From Virgibacillus_R byunsanensis (GTDB lineage Bacteria; Bacillota; Bacilli; Bacillales; Amphibacillaceae), in the NCBI RefSeq assembly GCF_042675965.1, contig NZ_JBHTKJ010000058.1, positions 1 through 36,510 of the forward strand: a stretch of DNA of 36,510 nucleotides, written 5' to 3'. The notes under the pieces were generated by a model. The model saw nothing but the letters and a program-made list of their open reading frames with translations. It made no database searches and was not told where the DNA came from. The position numbers were made by a program, and so were the translations under genes. Positions 1 through 6,810 of the stretch are shown piece after piece; position 1 is the first letter of the stretch; every line of letters starts with the position of its first letter.

Positions 1-72
1 ATAAATGGGAATAAATTCCAAAATTAAACGTTTGATAATCTTTAAATTTTTTTATGCAACGCTAGTGTAGTT

Positions 73-255
73 TCCTAGACAAGAACAAAAGCGGGAAGAG
101 CCTTTTAGAGACGTAATAATTCAGAAAACTTGGCTATCGTTAAAGGGATTCTTAGTAAGCGTACTTTGCTTTCTTAGAGTCCCTTATGCTCTGGAGTGCA
201 AGCCTTAATGGAGAATGCCTTAGTTGCACTTATGTAGAAAGTTTATACTTTCTAC
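73..255 (+). repeat. Truncated C-type element joined to repeat A (copy A1)
   Basis: Positions 73-118 carry the linker (TTTCCTAGACAAGAACAAAAGCG) split as the 3' end of one element and the 5' end of the next, followed by a degraded start of the C element. From 123 to 212 lies repeat A, nearly identical to 2711-2803 and similar to 4866-4956. A can fold: arms 143-160 and 168-185 pair at 15 or 16 of 18 positions around a 7-nt loop, with an outer GGCT(T)/AAGCC pair. The tail (TTGCACTTATGTAG, about 223-237) is shared with copy A3. No gene is visible in 1-303. Confidence 0.75.
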
Positions 256-260
256 CAAAA

Positions 261-295
261 AGAAAAACAGCCTCTCCTCGGGAGAGACTGTTTAT
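261..295 (-). terminator. Rho-independent terminator of bcp
   Basis: On the minus strand a stem AAACAGTCTCTCC / GGAGAGGCTGTTT with a short CGA-type loop is followed by TTTTTCTTTTT, 9 bases after the bcp stop codon. Confidence 0.85.
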
Positions 296-303
296 GAGTT
301 ATT

Positions 304-771
304 TTATAACTTTTCGCGAATAAACGTTAAGGCTTCTTCTACGTGATCTTTTACTTTTACTTGGCGAAATTCTTTTTGCAGCTTGCCTTCTTTATTAATA
401 ATAAAGGTAGAACGTTCGATTCCATAATATTCTTTACCAAAGTTCTTCTTTAATTTCCATACATCATATGCTTGTGCAACCTTATGTTCTACATCGGCTA
501 ACAGGGTGAATGGTAAATCATGTTTGTCAATAAACTTTTGATGGCGTTCAACAGGATCTGGGCTCACTCCAATAATAACTGCGTCTAAATCATTAAAGCT
601 TTCTTGTGCGTCTCGAAAGTCGCAAGCTTCGGTTGTACAACCTGGTGTCATATCTTTTGGATAAAAGTACAGTACAACATGCTTCCCTTTAAAATCGGAA
701 AGACTAACGTTTTCACCATTTTGATTTGGCAGTGTGAAATCTGGTGCTTGTATACCTATTTCAATACTCAT
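304..771 (-). CDS. bcp: Thiol peroxidase Bcp (thioredoxin-dependent peroxiredoxin, BCP/PrxQ type)
   Basis: Cytosolic peroxiredoxin that reduces hydrogen peroxide and alkyl hydroperoxides with thioredoxin as electron donor. The thioredoxin-fold core is complete. The motif TPGCTTEACDF holds the peroxidatic cysteine (C46 counting from the upstream Met) and a second cysteine five residues later (C51), the arrangement of the atypical 2-Cys BCP/PrxQ group. Two ATGs are adjacent (774 and 771); GGAGGG sits 3 bases before the first and 6 before the second, so the second is preferred, giving 155 residues, usual for the family. The gene next to it is a divergent hemL/gsaB homologue beyond an ion channel, as in the B. 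subtilis ygaF-gsaB neighbourhood. It ends in its own terminator. Confidence 0.95.
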   Translation of the reverse strand: MSIEIGIQAPDFTLPNQNGENVSLSDFKGKHVVLYFYPKDMTPGCTTEACDFRDAQESFNDLDAVIIGVSPDPVERHQKFIDKHDLPFTLLADVEHKVAQAYDVWKLKKNFGKEYYGIERSTFIINKEGKLQKEFRQVKVKDHVEEALTFIREKL

Positions 772-840
772 CATTAACCCTCCATCAATTTACTGTTATT
801 TCACTATATCATACAGTTCTATATATATCGAAACAACTGA

Positions 841-1266
841 TTATTGTTCTCTATCCATTTGTCTAGACTGTACGAGACGTAATACAAAAGCTGTTGGAAG
901 AATATAACCAATTAATGCTTCAATAAGAGCTATAAAACGACCAATACCAATCGGTGTAATATCCCCATATCCAATGGTTAATAAGGTTACACCACTAAAA
1001 TAAATAGAGTGGATTAGTGATCCCCATACACTAACTTGCCTGAGTTCACCATTTTCCACTAACATAATGTGATGGAAAGATAGAATAAAGTAAATAAGTC
1101 CAAACCCTAAAATGACCGTGCTATATATTAGAAGCAATGTATAAAAAATTTCAATAGAAAATTGTCGTCCTCTTAATTCCATTTTCCCACCTCGAATAAA
1201 CCTAACCAAACTTACTATTAATATGATACAAATAATGGCTAGTGCACCCAAAGAAATTAGATCCAT
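841..1266 (-). CDS. Small potassium channel (ion_trans_2 type), no RCK domain
   Basis: Integral membrane protein of 141 residues. Hydrophobic segments lie near residues 3-22, 41-63 and 106-130, with a pore helix before the K+ selectivity filter TIGYGD at residues 97-102. It ends 11 residues after the last helix, so it lacks the cytosolic RCK/TrkA-N gating domain found in YugO-type channels. The extra N-terminal helix distinguishes it from a minimal two-helix pore. AGGGGA precedes the ATG by four bases. It lies 66 bases upstream of bcp on the same strand; co-transcription is possible but a short gap with no clear signal separates them. Function as a K+-selective tetrameric channel is inferred from the filter. 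Confidence 0.85.
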   Translation of the reverse strand: MDLISLGALAIICIILIVSLVRFIRGGKMELRGRQFSIEIFYTLLLIYSTVILGFGLIYFILSFHHIMLVENGELRQVSVWGSLIHSIYFSGVTLLTIGYGDITPIGIGRFIALIEALIGYILPTAFVLRLVQSRQMDREQ

Positions 1267-1312
1267 ACAATCCCCTGCCTTACTATATAGATATGCTACT
1301 TTCAGGGGGAGC

Positions 1313-1342
1313 TTGTCATTTATTTTTTAAGAGTAATAAGAT
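1313..1342 (+). promoter_or_regulatory. Possible sigma-A promoter of hemL/gsaB
   Basis: TTGTCA (1313-1318) and TAAGAT (1337-1342) are 18 bases apart, 70 bases before the start codon, in an AT-rich spacer between divergent genes. The match is only fair. Confidence 0.35.
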
Positions 1343-1412
1343 AGGATAATATTAGTATTGATAAAAGTAATGGTATTAGTTGAAGCAACAATTTTAGGAG
1401 GCATTTTTAACT

Positions 1413-2708
1413 ATGGAATTTTCAACGTCTAAAAGCTTACATGAAGAAGCGCTTGAACATATTGTCGGTGGCGTTAATTCCCCGTCCCGTGCATATAAGG
1501 CTGTTGGTGGCGGATCACCCGTTTATATGGAACATGCCAAAGGTGCATATTTCTGGGATGTCGATGGTAATAAATATATCGATTATTTAGCAGCGTATGG
1601 CCCAATTATTACAGGACATGCTCACCCGCACATCACAGAAGCCATTACAAGAGTTGCAGCAAACGGCGTGTTGTATGGCACACCAACCCGTTATGAGAAC
1701 ACATTTGCAAAAATGTTAAAAACAGCAATACCATCCCTTGAGAAAGTTCGATTCGTTAACTCTGGGACTGAAGCAGTAATGACAACCATTCGTGTTGCGC
1801 GCGCTTACACGGGTCGTAATAAAGTTATAAAATTCTCTGGCTGTTATCATGGACATTTCGATGCGGTATTAGTAGAAGCAGGGTCTGGTCCAGCAACGCT
1901 TGGAACACCTGATTCAGCTGGAATTCCACGATCTGTTGCTGAAGATGTTATTACCGTACCTTTTAATGATTTGAATGCATTCAAGGAAGCTCTTGACTAT
2001 TGGGGTGACCAAATCGCCGCAGTCTTAGTAGAACCGATTGTTGGAAACTTCGGTATTGTTGAGCCACATAAGGGATTCTTACAAGCTGTAAATGACTTAA
2101 CCCATGATGCTGGTGCTTTAGTAATTTATGATGAGGTAATAACAGCATTCCGCTTCACCTATGGCAGTGCACAGCAAGTCTATGGGATTGAACCAGATAT
2201 GACTGCTATGGGTAAGATAATTGGCGGAGGACTACCAATTGGAGCATATGGTGGACGTAAAGATATTATGGAACAAGTTGCTCCACTTGGACCTGCTTAC
2301 CAAGCAGGAACAATGGCTGGTAACCCTGCATCAATGGCATCAGGAATAGCTTGTTTGGAAGTTTTACAGCAAGAAGGTGTTTATGAGCACTTAGACGCGT
2401 TAGGAAAGCGTTTAGAAACTGGAATCTTAACTCATGCACGTAATACTGGGGTTAGGATTTCTGTAAACCGATTGTGTGGTGCCTTAACCGTCTATTTCGG
2501 AGTTGATAAGGTAACCAATTATGCCGAAGCAGAAGCAAGTGATAGTGAGCAATTTGCGCTGTTTTTTAGACTAATGCTCGAACAAAGCGTAAATCTTGCA
2601 CCATCTAAATATGAAGCTTGGTTTTTAACAACTGAACACACGGAAGTTGATATTGATCAAACACTTGAAGCAGTACAACAAGCCTTCGCAACTATGGCAA
2701 AGGGATAA
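1413..2708 (+). CDS. hemL: Glutamate-1-semialdehyde 2,1-aminomutase (GsaB-type copy)
   Basis: PLP enzyme converting glutamate-1-semialdehyde to 5-aminolevulinate in the C5 route to heme. The 431 residues are full length for the family. Visible marks are the N-terminal GGVNSPSRAYKAVGG, the PLP phosphate-binding NSGTEA (116-121), the CYHGH motif (144-148), and the Schiff-base lysine K268 in MGKIIGGGLP. AGGAGG lies 11 bases before the ATG. The gene stands alone, not in a hemAXCDBL operon; its position beside bcp and the YgaD-type exporter matches the second B. subtilis copy gsaB, so another hemL probably exists elsewhere in the genome (inference). It is followed directly by repeats A2 and B1, and no terminator of its own is obvious. 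Confidence 0.93.
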   Translation: MEFSTSKSLHEEALEHIVGGVNSPSRAYKAVGGGSPVYMEHAKGAYFWDVDGNKYIDYLAAYGPIITGHAHPHITEAITRVAANGVLYGTPTRYENTFAKMLKTAIPSLEKVRFVNSGTEAVMTTIRVARAYTGRNKVIKFSGCYHGHFDAVLVEAGSGPATLGTPDSAGIPRSVAEDVITVPFNDLNAFKEALDYWGDQIAAVLVEPIVGNFGIVEPHKGFLQAVNDLTHDAGALVIYDEVITAFRFTYGSAQQVYGIEPDMTAMGKIIGGGLPIGAYGGRKDIMEQVAPLGPAYQAGTMAGNPASMASGIACLEVLQQEGVYEHLDALGKRLETGILTHARNTGVRISVNRLCGALTVYFGVDKVTNYAEAEASDSEQFALFFRLMLEQSVNLAPSKYEAWFLTTEHTEVDIDQTLEAVQQAFATMAKG

Positions 2709-2710
2709 TG

Positions 2711-2803
2711 ATTAGAAAACTTGGCTTATCGTTAAAGGGATTCTTAGTAAGCATACTTTGCTTTCTTAGAGTCCCTTATGCTCTGGAGTGCAAGCCTTAA
2801 TGG
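2711..2803 (+). repeat. Repeat A, copy A2
   Basis: Near-identical to 123-212, starting five bases after the hemL stop codon. The same long hairpin can form; copies differ mostly in the outer arm and loop. It abuts B1 with only about 13 bases between them. Confidence 0.85.
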
Positions 2804-2816
2804 GTCAAGTCAAAGT

Positions 2817-2979
2817 AGCGCCTTGAAAGACACGACAAGCATAAGCAGATCGCGTCTTATGGATGTTCTTTCCACACGAAGTCGAACTGCTTATGTCTCG
2901 AGTGTCTAGGCGCTGAAGCTAGACTTGGCTTAAGCAGTCAATAAATTATTCACAGGCTCCTAATTTTAAAATTTCCTAG
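2817..2979 (+). repeat. Repeat B, copy B1 (palindromic core plus shared 3' module)
   Basis: The core 2817-2914 is a large imperfect inverted repeat. The left arm AGCGCCT..AGACAC..CATAAGCAG matches the right arm CTGCTTATG..GTGTCT..AGGCGCT. It is followed by the shared module GAAGCTAGACTTGGCTTAAG, then TTATTCACA (2946-2954, a DnaA-box 9-mer), GGCTCC and TTTCCTAG. Other copies are at 16987, 31061 and, inverted, at 13302. Confidence 0.85.
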
Positions 2980-2983
2980 TCTA

Positions 2984-3013
2984 TAAAAAACTCCCCCGTA
3001 AGTAACGGAGGAG
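2984..3013 (-). terminator. Rho-independent terminator of the YgaD-type ABC exporter
   Basis: Minus-strand stem CTCCTCCGT / ACGGGGGAG with a 5-base loop and a TTTTTT tail, 10 bases beyond the stop codon. Confidence 0.85.
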
Positions 3014-3022
3014 AAATCTGAA

Positions 3023-4789
3023 TTATGTCCCTATATATTCAGGGTTATCTAAATTTTGTACTTGATACAGATTATAATAACTTCCTTTTTTTCGCATTAA
3101 CACATCATGTGAACCCGCTTCTTGAATTTCTCCATTTTCAATCACAACTATTCTGTCTGCATGTGTAATCGTAGCAAGGCGATGGGCAACGATAAACGTC
3201 GTGCGATCGGAAGCAAGTTTTTCAACAGCTTCTTGAATAGTATGTTCACTTTCTAAGTCAAGTGCGGATGTTGCTTCATCAAAGATTAGAATAGGTGGAT
3301 CTTTCAAGAATACTCTCGCAATCGCAACTCGTTGTTTTTGGCCACCTGAGAGTTTAACACCTCTTTCTCCAACCAACGTGTCATAGCCATTTGATAAATC
3401 TTTTATAAATCCGTGTGCGTTAGCAGCTTTTGCAGCAGCAACAACTTCTTCGTCAGTTGCATCTGGATTACCCATTCGAATGTTCATTGCAATGGATTCA
3501 CTAAAGAGTAAGTTATCTTGTAAAACCATGCCGATATTATTACGCAAGGATCGTGCTTTCACATCGCGTATATCGACACCATCTACTTTTATGGCTCCGT
3601 TTGTCACGTCATAGAACCTAGGGATTAAGCTGATTAATGTCGATTTCCCACCTCCACTCATTCCGACGAAGGCGATTGTTTCCCCTTTTTTCACATGTAA
3701 ATCTACATTTTTTAAAACTTCTGCTTCTTCATCTTCATATCTGAATGACACATTTTCCATATCAATCGATCCATTTACACGCTGTAATTCTGTTGCGTTT
3801 TCCTTGTCGACAATATCATATTTTTCATTCATCAATTCAAACACACGATCTATCGAAGCTATTGATTGTGTTAAGACAGTAGATGCATTGACAAGACGTC
3901 TTAATGGACTGTATACACGTTCCATATAACCAACAAATGCGACCATTGTTCCCATTGATAAATTACCATTAATCACCTGATAACCAGCAAACGCGATAAC
4001 TAGTAATGGAGCTAAGTCTGTAACAGTGTTCATGACTGCAAACGTCTTCGCATTCCAATTCGTATGGTTTAATGCTTTTTTTAGGAAATTTTCGTTACGT
4101 GCGTCAAATTGACCTTGTTCATAATCTTCAAGCGCAAAGCTACGTGTTACCGGAACACCTTGAACACGCTCATGAAGATGACCTTGCACCTCAGCAAGTG
4201 CTTGTGATCGTTCTCTTGTTAGGCTCCTTAGCTTCGCATAAAAGTATTTCACCGAGAACCCGTATATCGGGAATAAAATAATAGCTGCAATCGTCAGCCA
4301 GACATCCATTGTTAACATAATTATAATTGCAATAAGAATCGTAATTAAATCTAACCATATATTCATTAAACCCGTTATGACAAAAGTTTTCGTTTGTTCG
4401 ACATCATGTATTACCCGGGAAATAATTTCGCCGGTTTTTGTCTGTGAATAAAATTTAAGACTGAGCTTTTGAATATGATCAAATAACCTATCTCTTATAT
4501 CGTAAAGGATTTTGTTACCAACCCATTGCGCAAGATATTGTCGAATATATTCAATTGGTGGACGAAGCACAAGAAAGATGACAAAAGCTCCACCCATCAG
4601 CCACAATAATTGACTGGTCTTCTCCGCTTGTGTCATATCTTCAGCATCGATGATGTCATCAATTACATATTTTAAAATTAACGGCATTAATAATGGGATA
4701 GCGAATTTAACAATTCCGATTAGAATAGTCCATACTATTTTCCATTTGTATGGTTTTACAAATTCCATATATTGTTTCGTGCTGCTCAT
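3023..4789 (-). CDS. ygaD: ABC exporter, fused membrane and ATPase domains (YgaD/MsbA type)
   Basis: Half-transporter expected to dimerise in the membrane and export a lipid or drug-like substrate; the substrate cannot be told from sequence. The N-terminal half has six hydrophobic helices (type I ABC exporter fold). The C-terminal nucleotide-binding domain shows Walker A GMSGGGKST, Q-loop VLQDNLLFSESIAMNI, signature LSGGQKQR, Walker B ILIFDEATSALD and the H-loop AHRL. An upstream in-frame ATG at 4807 overlaps the ribosome site; GGAG lies 8 bases before the ATG at 4789, so that start is preferred, giving 588 residues. The order hemL-ygaD-ygaC is conserved with B. subtilis. A repeat-filled gap of about 230 bases separates it from the upstream gene, so it likely has its own promoter. 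Confidence 0.9.
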   Translation of the reverse strand: MSSTKQYMEFVKPYKWKIVWTILIGIVKFAIPLLMPLILKYVIDDIIDAEDMTQAEKTSQLLWLMGGAFVIFLVLRPPIEYIRQYLAQWVGNKILYDIRDRLFDHIQKLSLKFYSQTKTGEIISRVIHDVEQTKTFVITGLMNIWLDLITILIAIIIMLTMDVWLTIAAIILFPIYGFSVKYFYAKLRSLTRERSQALAEVQGHLHERVQGVPVTRSFALEDYEQGQFDARNENFLKKALNHTNWNAKTFAVMNTVTDLAPLLVIAFAGYQVINGNLSMGTMVAFVGYMERVYSPLRRLVNASTVLTQSIASIDRVFELMNEKYDIVDKENATELQRVNGSIDMENVSFRYEDEEAEVLKNVDLHVKKGETIAFVGMSGGGKSTLISLIPRFYDVTNGAIKVDGVDIRDVKARSLRNNIGMVLQDNLLFSESIAMNIRMGNPDATDEEVVAAAKAANAHGFIKDLSNGYDTLVGERGVKLSGGQKQRVAIARVFLKDPPILIFDEATSALDLESEHTIQEAVEKLASDRTTFIVAHRLATITHADRIVVIENGEIQEAGSHDVLMRKKGSYYNLYQVQNLDNPEYIGT

Positions 4790-4806
4790 ACGTATTTCTC
4801 CTATCA

Positions 4807-4998
4807 TTAGAAAAACTTGGCTTTCACCAAGCGGTTTTAAATGTCTTTATTAGTATAACCTATGATTAGAAAAATCGGCTTATCGTTAAAAGAATTCTTA
4901 GTAAGCGTACTTTGTTTTCTTAGAATCCCTTATGCTCTTTAGTGCAAGCCTTAATTGCACTTATGTAGATAAGAAAGTTTTATGCTTTCCTATCTACA
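4807..4998 (+). repeat. Fragment of repeat A, then repeat A copy A3
   Basis: 4807-4825 repeats only the first about 19 bases of A (ATTAGAAAAACTTGGCTTT) and then forms a small CTTGG/CCAAG hairpin. 4866-4956 is a diverged full A, with the same tail (TTGCACTTATGTAG) as A1 running to about 4998. In A3 the right arm has A where A1 has G, turning a G-T wobble into an A-T pair, although two other positions have lost pairing. Confidence 0.75.
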
Positions 4999-5017
4999 AC
5001 AAGAATTTCCTTTTCAT

Positions 5018-5545
5018 TTACCTATATGTTAAAAAACGTTCATACCATTGATCGATAAATTCTGGTGAAAAGGGACCTTTTCGTTGTCGAATCCAACTTA
5101 ATAAATATTCTAAATTATGGTGAAGGATGCGATCTAACACGTTTGGATAATCCATTTGTTTTGAGTGTTCGGCATATTCATCTTCATCTAATAGATCATA
5201 CGTCATATCTGGGTACACTTTAACATCTAAATCATAATCAATATATTTTAATGCTTCATCATCATATATAAATGGTGAACTGATATTACAATAATAATAG
5301 ATTCCATCTCTTCGTATCATACCTATGATATTAAACCAATATTGAGAATGAAAATAACATATAGCAGGCTCTCTTGTTTTCCACGTTCGACCATCACTCT
5401 CAATAACCTGTGTCTTATCATTGGCTCCAATAATTTCTGTTTCAGTACCTTTTAAAACAAGGCTACTTTCCCAGATGCGATGAAGTTGTCCATTATGCTT
5501 ATAGCTTTTAATTTCAATTTTTGAACCCGCTTGTGGACTAACCAT
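5018..5545 (-). CDS. ntdP: Nucleoside tri/diphosphate phosphatase (UPF0374/DUF402, YgaC)
   Basis: Cytosolic phosphatase family that hydrolyses nucleoside tri- and diphosphates. Recognised from the strongly conserved stretches SYKHNGQLHRIWE, ESDGRTWKTREPAICYFHS, WFNIIGMIR and the acidic block IYDDEALKYIDYDLDVKVYP, which supplies the metal-binding aspartates and glutamates of the DUF402 fold. An open frame extends upstream to 5572, but the ATG at 5545 has AAGGAAGG four bases ahead and gives 175 residues, the usual family size, beginning MVSPQAGSK. Its neighbours ygaD and the spore protein gene match B. subtilis order, but the gaps are filled with repeats here. Confidence 0.9.
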   Translation of the reverse strand: MVSPQAGSKIEIKSYKHNGQLHRIWESSLVLKGTETEIIGANDKTQVIESDGRTWKTREPAICYFHSQYWFNIIGMIRRDGIYYYCNISSPFIYDDEALKYIDYDLDVKVYPDMTYDLLDEDEYAEHSKQMDYPNVLDRILHHNLEYLLSWIRQRKGPFSPEFIDQWYERFLTYR

Positions 5546-5641
5546 TGAACCTTCCTTTCCACACCCTATCATCGGTCAATCTTTCATTTATTATAAAGCG
5601 ACTGAAATGAAATATAAAGTATTATGACCGAACCAACAGAT

Positions 5642-5797
5642 AACAAAAGCGCAAGTGCCCTTACAGGCTATGTTCACCACGTCCTCGAAAAAGAAGTTCG
5701 TTTTTTATTCGTGCGATGTTTCGCTGTCGTAGCTGGACGCGGTTTATACAGTTAATGAACTATCCACATGCTCCAAATTTTATGATTTCCTAAGCTA
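5642..5797 (+). repeat. Repeat D, copy D1
   Basis: Begins with the shared AACAAAAGCG start module and ends with the shared GTAGCTGGACGCGGTTTATA..CTATCCACA..GCTCC..TTTCCTAA module, but its interior (CCACGTCCTCGAAAAAGAAG..GCGATGTTTCGCT) differs from A, B and C. A second copy lies at 10113-10272, and part of it is in the inverted element at 13222. It runs directly into C1. No gene is visible in 5546-6184. Confidence 0.8.
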
Positions 5798-6119
5798 GAA
5801 CAAAAGCGTAAGCGCCCGTTTAGCGACGTATGGGCTGCGCCCGCGCATCGAGGGTGGGTCGAAGTTGCCGCGCAAAGCGGCGAAGTTAGTCGATCTTCCA
5901 AATCCGCATGAGATAAAGGAAACACGAAGAGCGTAAGCGATTCGATGTTGACTTATCGTAAGGAGGATCAGGAAGCCCAATAGTCGCTGGGCGCTGGCCG
6001 ATGAAAACGCCATGTCCTGTGGCGTCATCGGCACTAGTACGTCCTGTACGTCGGAGCTGGACGTGGCTTAAATAGTTAATATTTATCCACATGCTCCAAA
6101 TTTTATGATTTCCTAAGCT
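5798..6119 (+). repeat. Repeat C, full copy C1 (GC-rich structured element)
   Basis: About 320 bases, matched almost throughout by 30727-31041. It is visibly richer in G and C than its surroundings. Hairpins include GCCGC/GCGGC, a long one at 5997-6032 (GCCGATGA..GCCAT / GTGGC..TCATCGGC), and one at 5925-5944 with CGAA/TTCG, paired GA steps, a GC clamp and a GTAA loop. It ends in the shared module with TTATCCACA at 6083-6091. The minus-strand open frame across it is not judged to be a gene. Confidence 0.85.
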
Positions 6120-6121
6120 AC

Positions 6122-6160
6122 AAAAAAAGAGCTCCCTTTAAAGAAAGGAAACTCTTTTTA
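6122..6160 (-). terminator. Rho-independent terminator of the gamma-SASP gene
   Basis: Minus-strand stem AAAAAGAG.TTCCTTT / AAAGGGA.CTCTTTTTTT with a 4-base loop and a long T run, 25 bases after the stop codon. Nearly symmetric, so it may work in both directions. Confidence 0.85.
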
Positions 6161-6184
6161 CGTCTAAAATTTGGGGGTAGGTAC

Positions 6185-6385
6185 TTATTTCTTGTTTTGT
6201 TGAGATTGTTGATTTTTCTTTCTAACTTCTTGTGCGTTTGTTTCTGATGCAAATTCAGTACCAAATTGACCTTGGCCTGGTTGTTGCTGTGGTTGCTGTT
6301 GACCTTGCTGAGCTGCTTTTTGATTTTGTTGTTTGACATGCTGAACGTTAGTACCAGCATTCGTTTTATTAGGGTTTTTAGCCAT
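6185..6385 (-). CDS. sspE: Gamma-type small acid-soluble spore protein
   Basis: Spore-core storage protein degraded by GPR during germination to supply amino acids; gamma-type SASPs are not DNA-binding. The 66 residues are rich in Gln, Asn and Lys. The hallmarks are TNAGTNVQHVKQQNQK at the N-terminus and QFGTEFASETNAQEVRKKNQ at the C-terminus, joined by a QQGQQQPQQQPGQGQ linker. B. subtilis SspE has two tandem FGTEFASET repeats; only one is present here, so this is a short version. GGAGGTGAT lies 6 bases before the ATG at 6385; an upstream ATG at 6418 has no such site. Expression should depend on the forespore sigma factors, but I could not identify a convincing sigma-G promoter. Confidence 0.92.
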   Translation of the reverse strand: MAKNPNKTNAGTNVQHVKQQNQKAAQQGQQQPQQQPGQGQFGTEFASETNAQEVRKKNQQSQQNKK

Positions 6386-6557
6386 CAATATCACCTCCGC
6401 AATAATTATTTTGACCAATATATATAGAGTTATCCTAAAAAAATTAAGTTAAATTTTTCATTGATTGTAAAAATATGGAGCCTCAGAATAAGATACACCC
6501 TTTTTACATACATTAAGAAAGCTATACTATTGGACATGCTTAATGGAGGAATTATTT

Positions 6558-6722
6558 ATGACTAGGGATTTTACTGAACTATCCATGACAAGCAAAACAG
6601 AATGGAACAATGAAGAATTACATTATTTTCAACATGCATTGTCACAGTTATTACCATATGTGAATTCAGAAGGTTTAACTATATTACAGGAAATTAATGA
6701 AGAGATGAAAAACAGATTGTGA
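6558..6722 (+). CDS. Small conserved-looking protein, 54 residues (possible YfhS-like)
   Basis: ATG at 6558 follows TGGAGGAATT at good spacing, and the frame runs 54 codons to TGA. The product starts MTRDFTELSMTSKTEWNNEE and is acidic, with an amphipathic second half (LHYFQHALSQLLPYVNSEG, then LTILQEINEEMKNRL) that could be helical. No signal peptide or membrane segment. It sits between the spore protein gene and mutY, where B. subtilis has yfhS and fabL; position suggests a YfhS-like gene but I do not recognise the sequence. A bidirectional terminator follows 40 bases later. Confidence 0.65.
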   Translation: MTRDFTELSMTSKTEWNNEELHYFQHALSQLLPYVNSEGLTILQEINEEMKNRL

Positions 6723-6761
6723 ATTTAATTTGTGGGCTTAAACCTTCATTATATTCATTAC

Positions 6762-6793
6762 AGAAGGTTACCAAATTAATTTGGTAACCTTCT
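6762..6793. terminator. Perfect 32-bp palindrome between convergent genes
   Basis: AGAAGGTTACCAAATT followed by its exact complement, with no loop spacer. It lies between the 54-residue gene (+) and mutY (-). The flanking T runs are poor, so it is likely a bidirectional terminator but could be a protein-binding palindrome. Confidence 0.6.
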
Positions 6794-6810
6794 ATCACAA
6801 AATTGATATT

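Noticed and set aside
5795..6092. Minus-strand frames across repeat C1 (and 30656-30964 across C2) giving similar 79-102-residue products
   Set aside because: The frames follow the repeat, have no ribosome sites, change amino acids freely between copies, and run into flanking DNA; the differences instead preserve base pairing.
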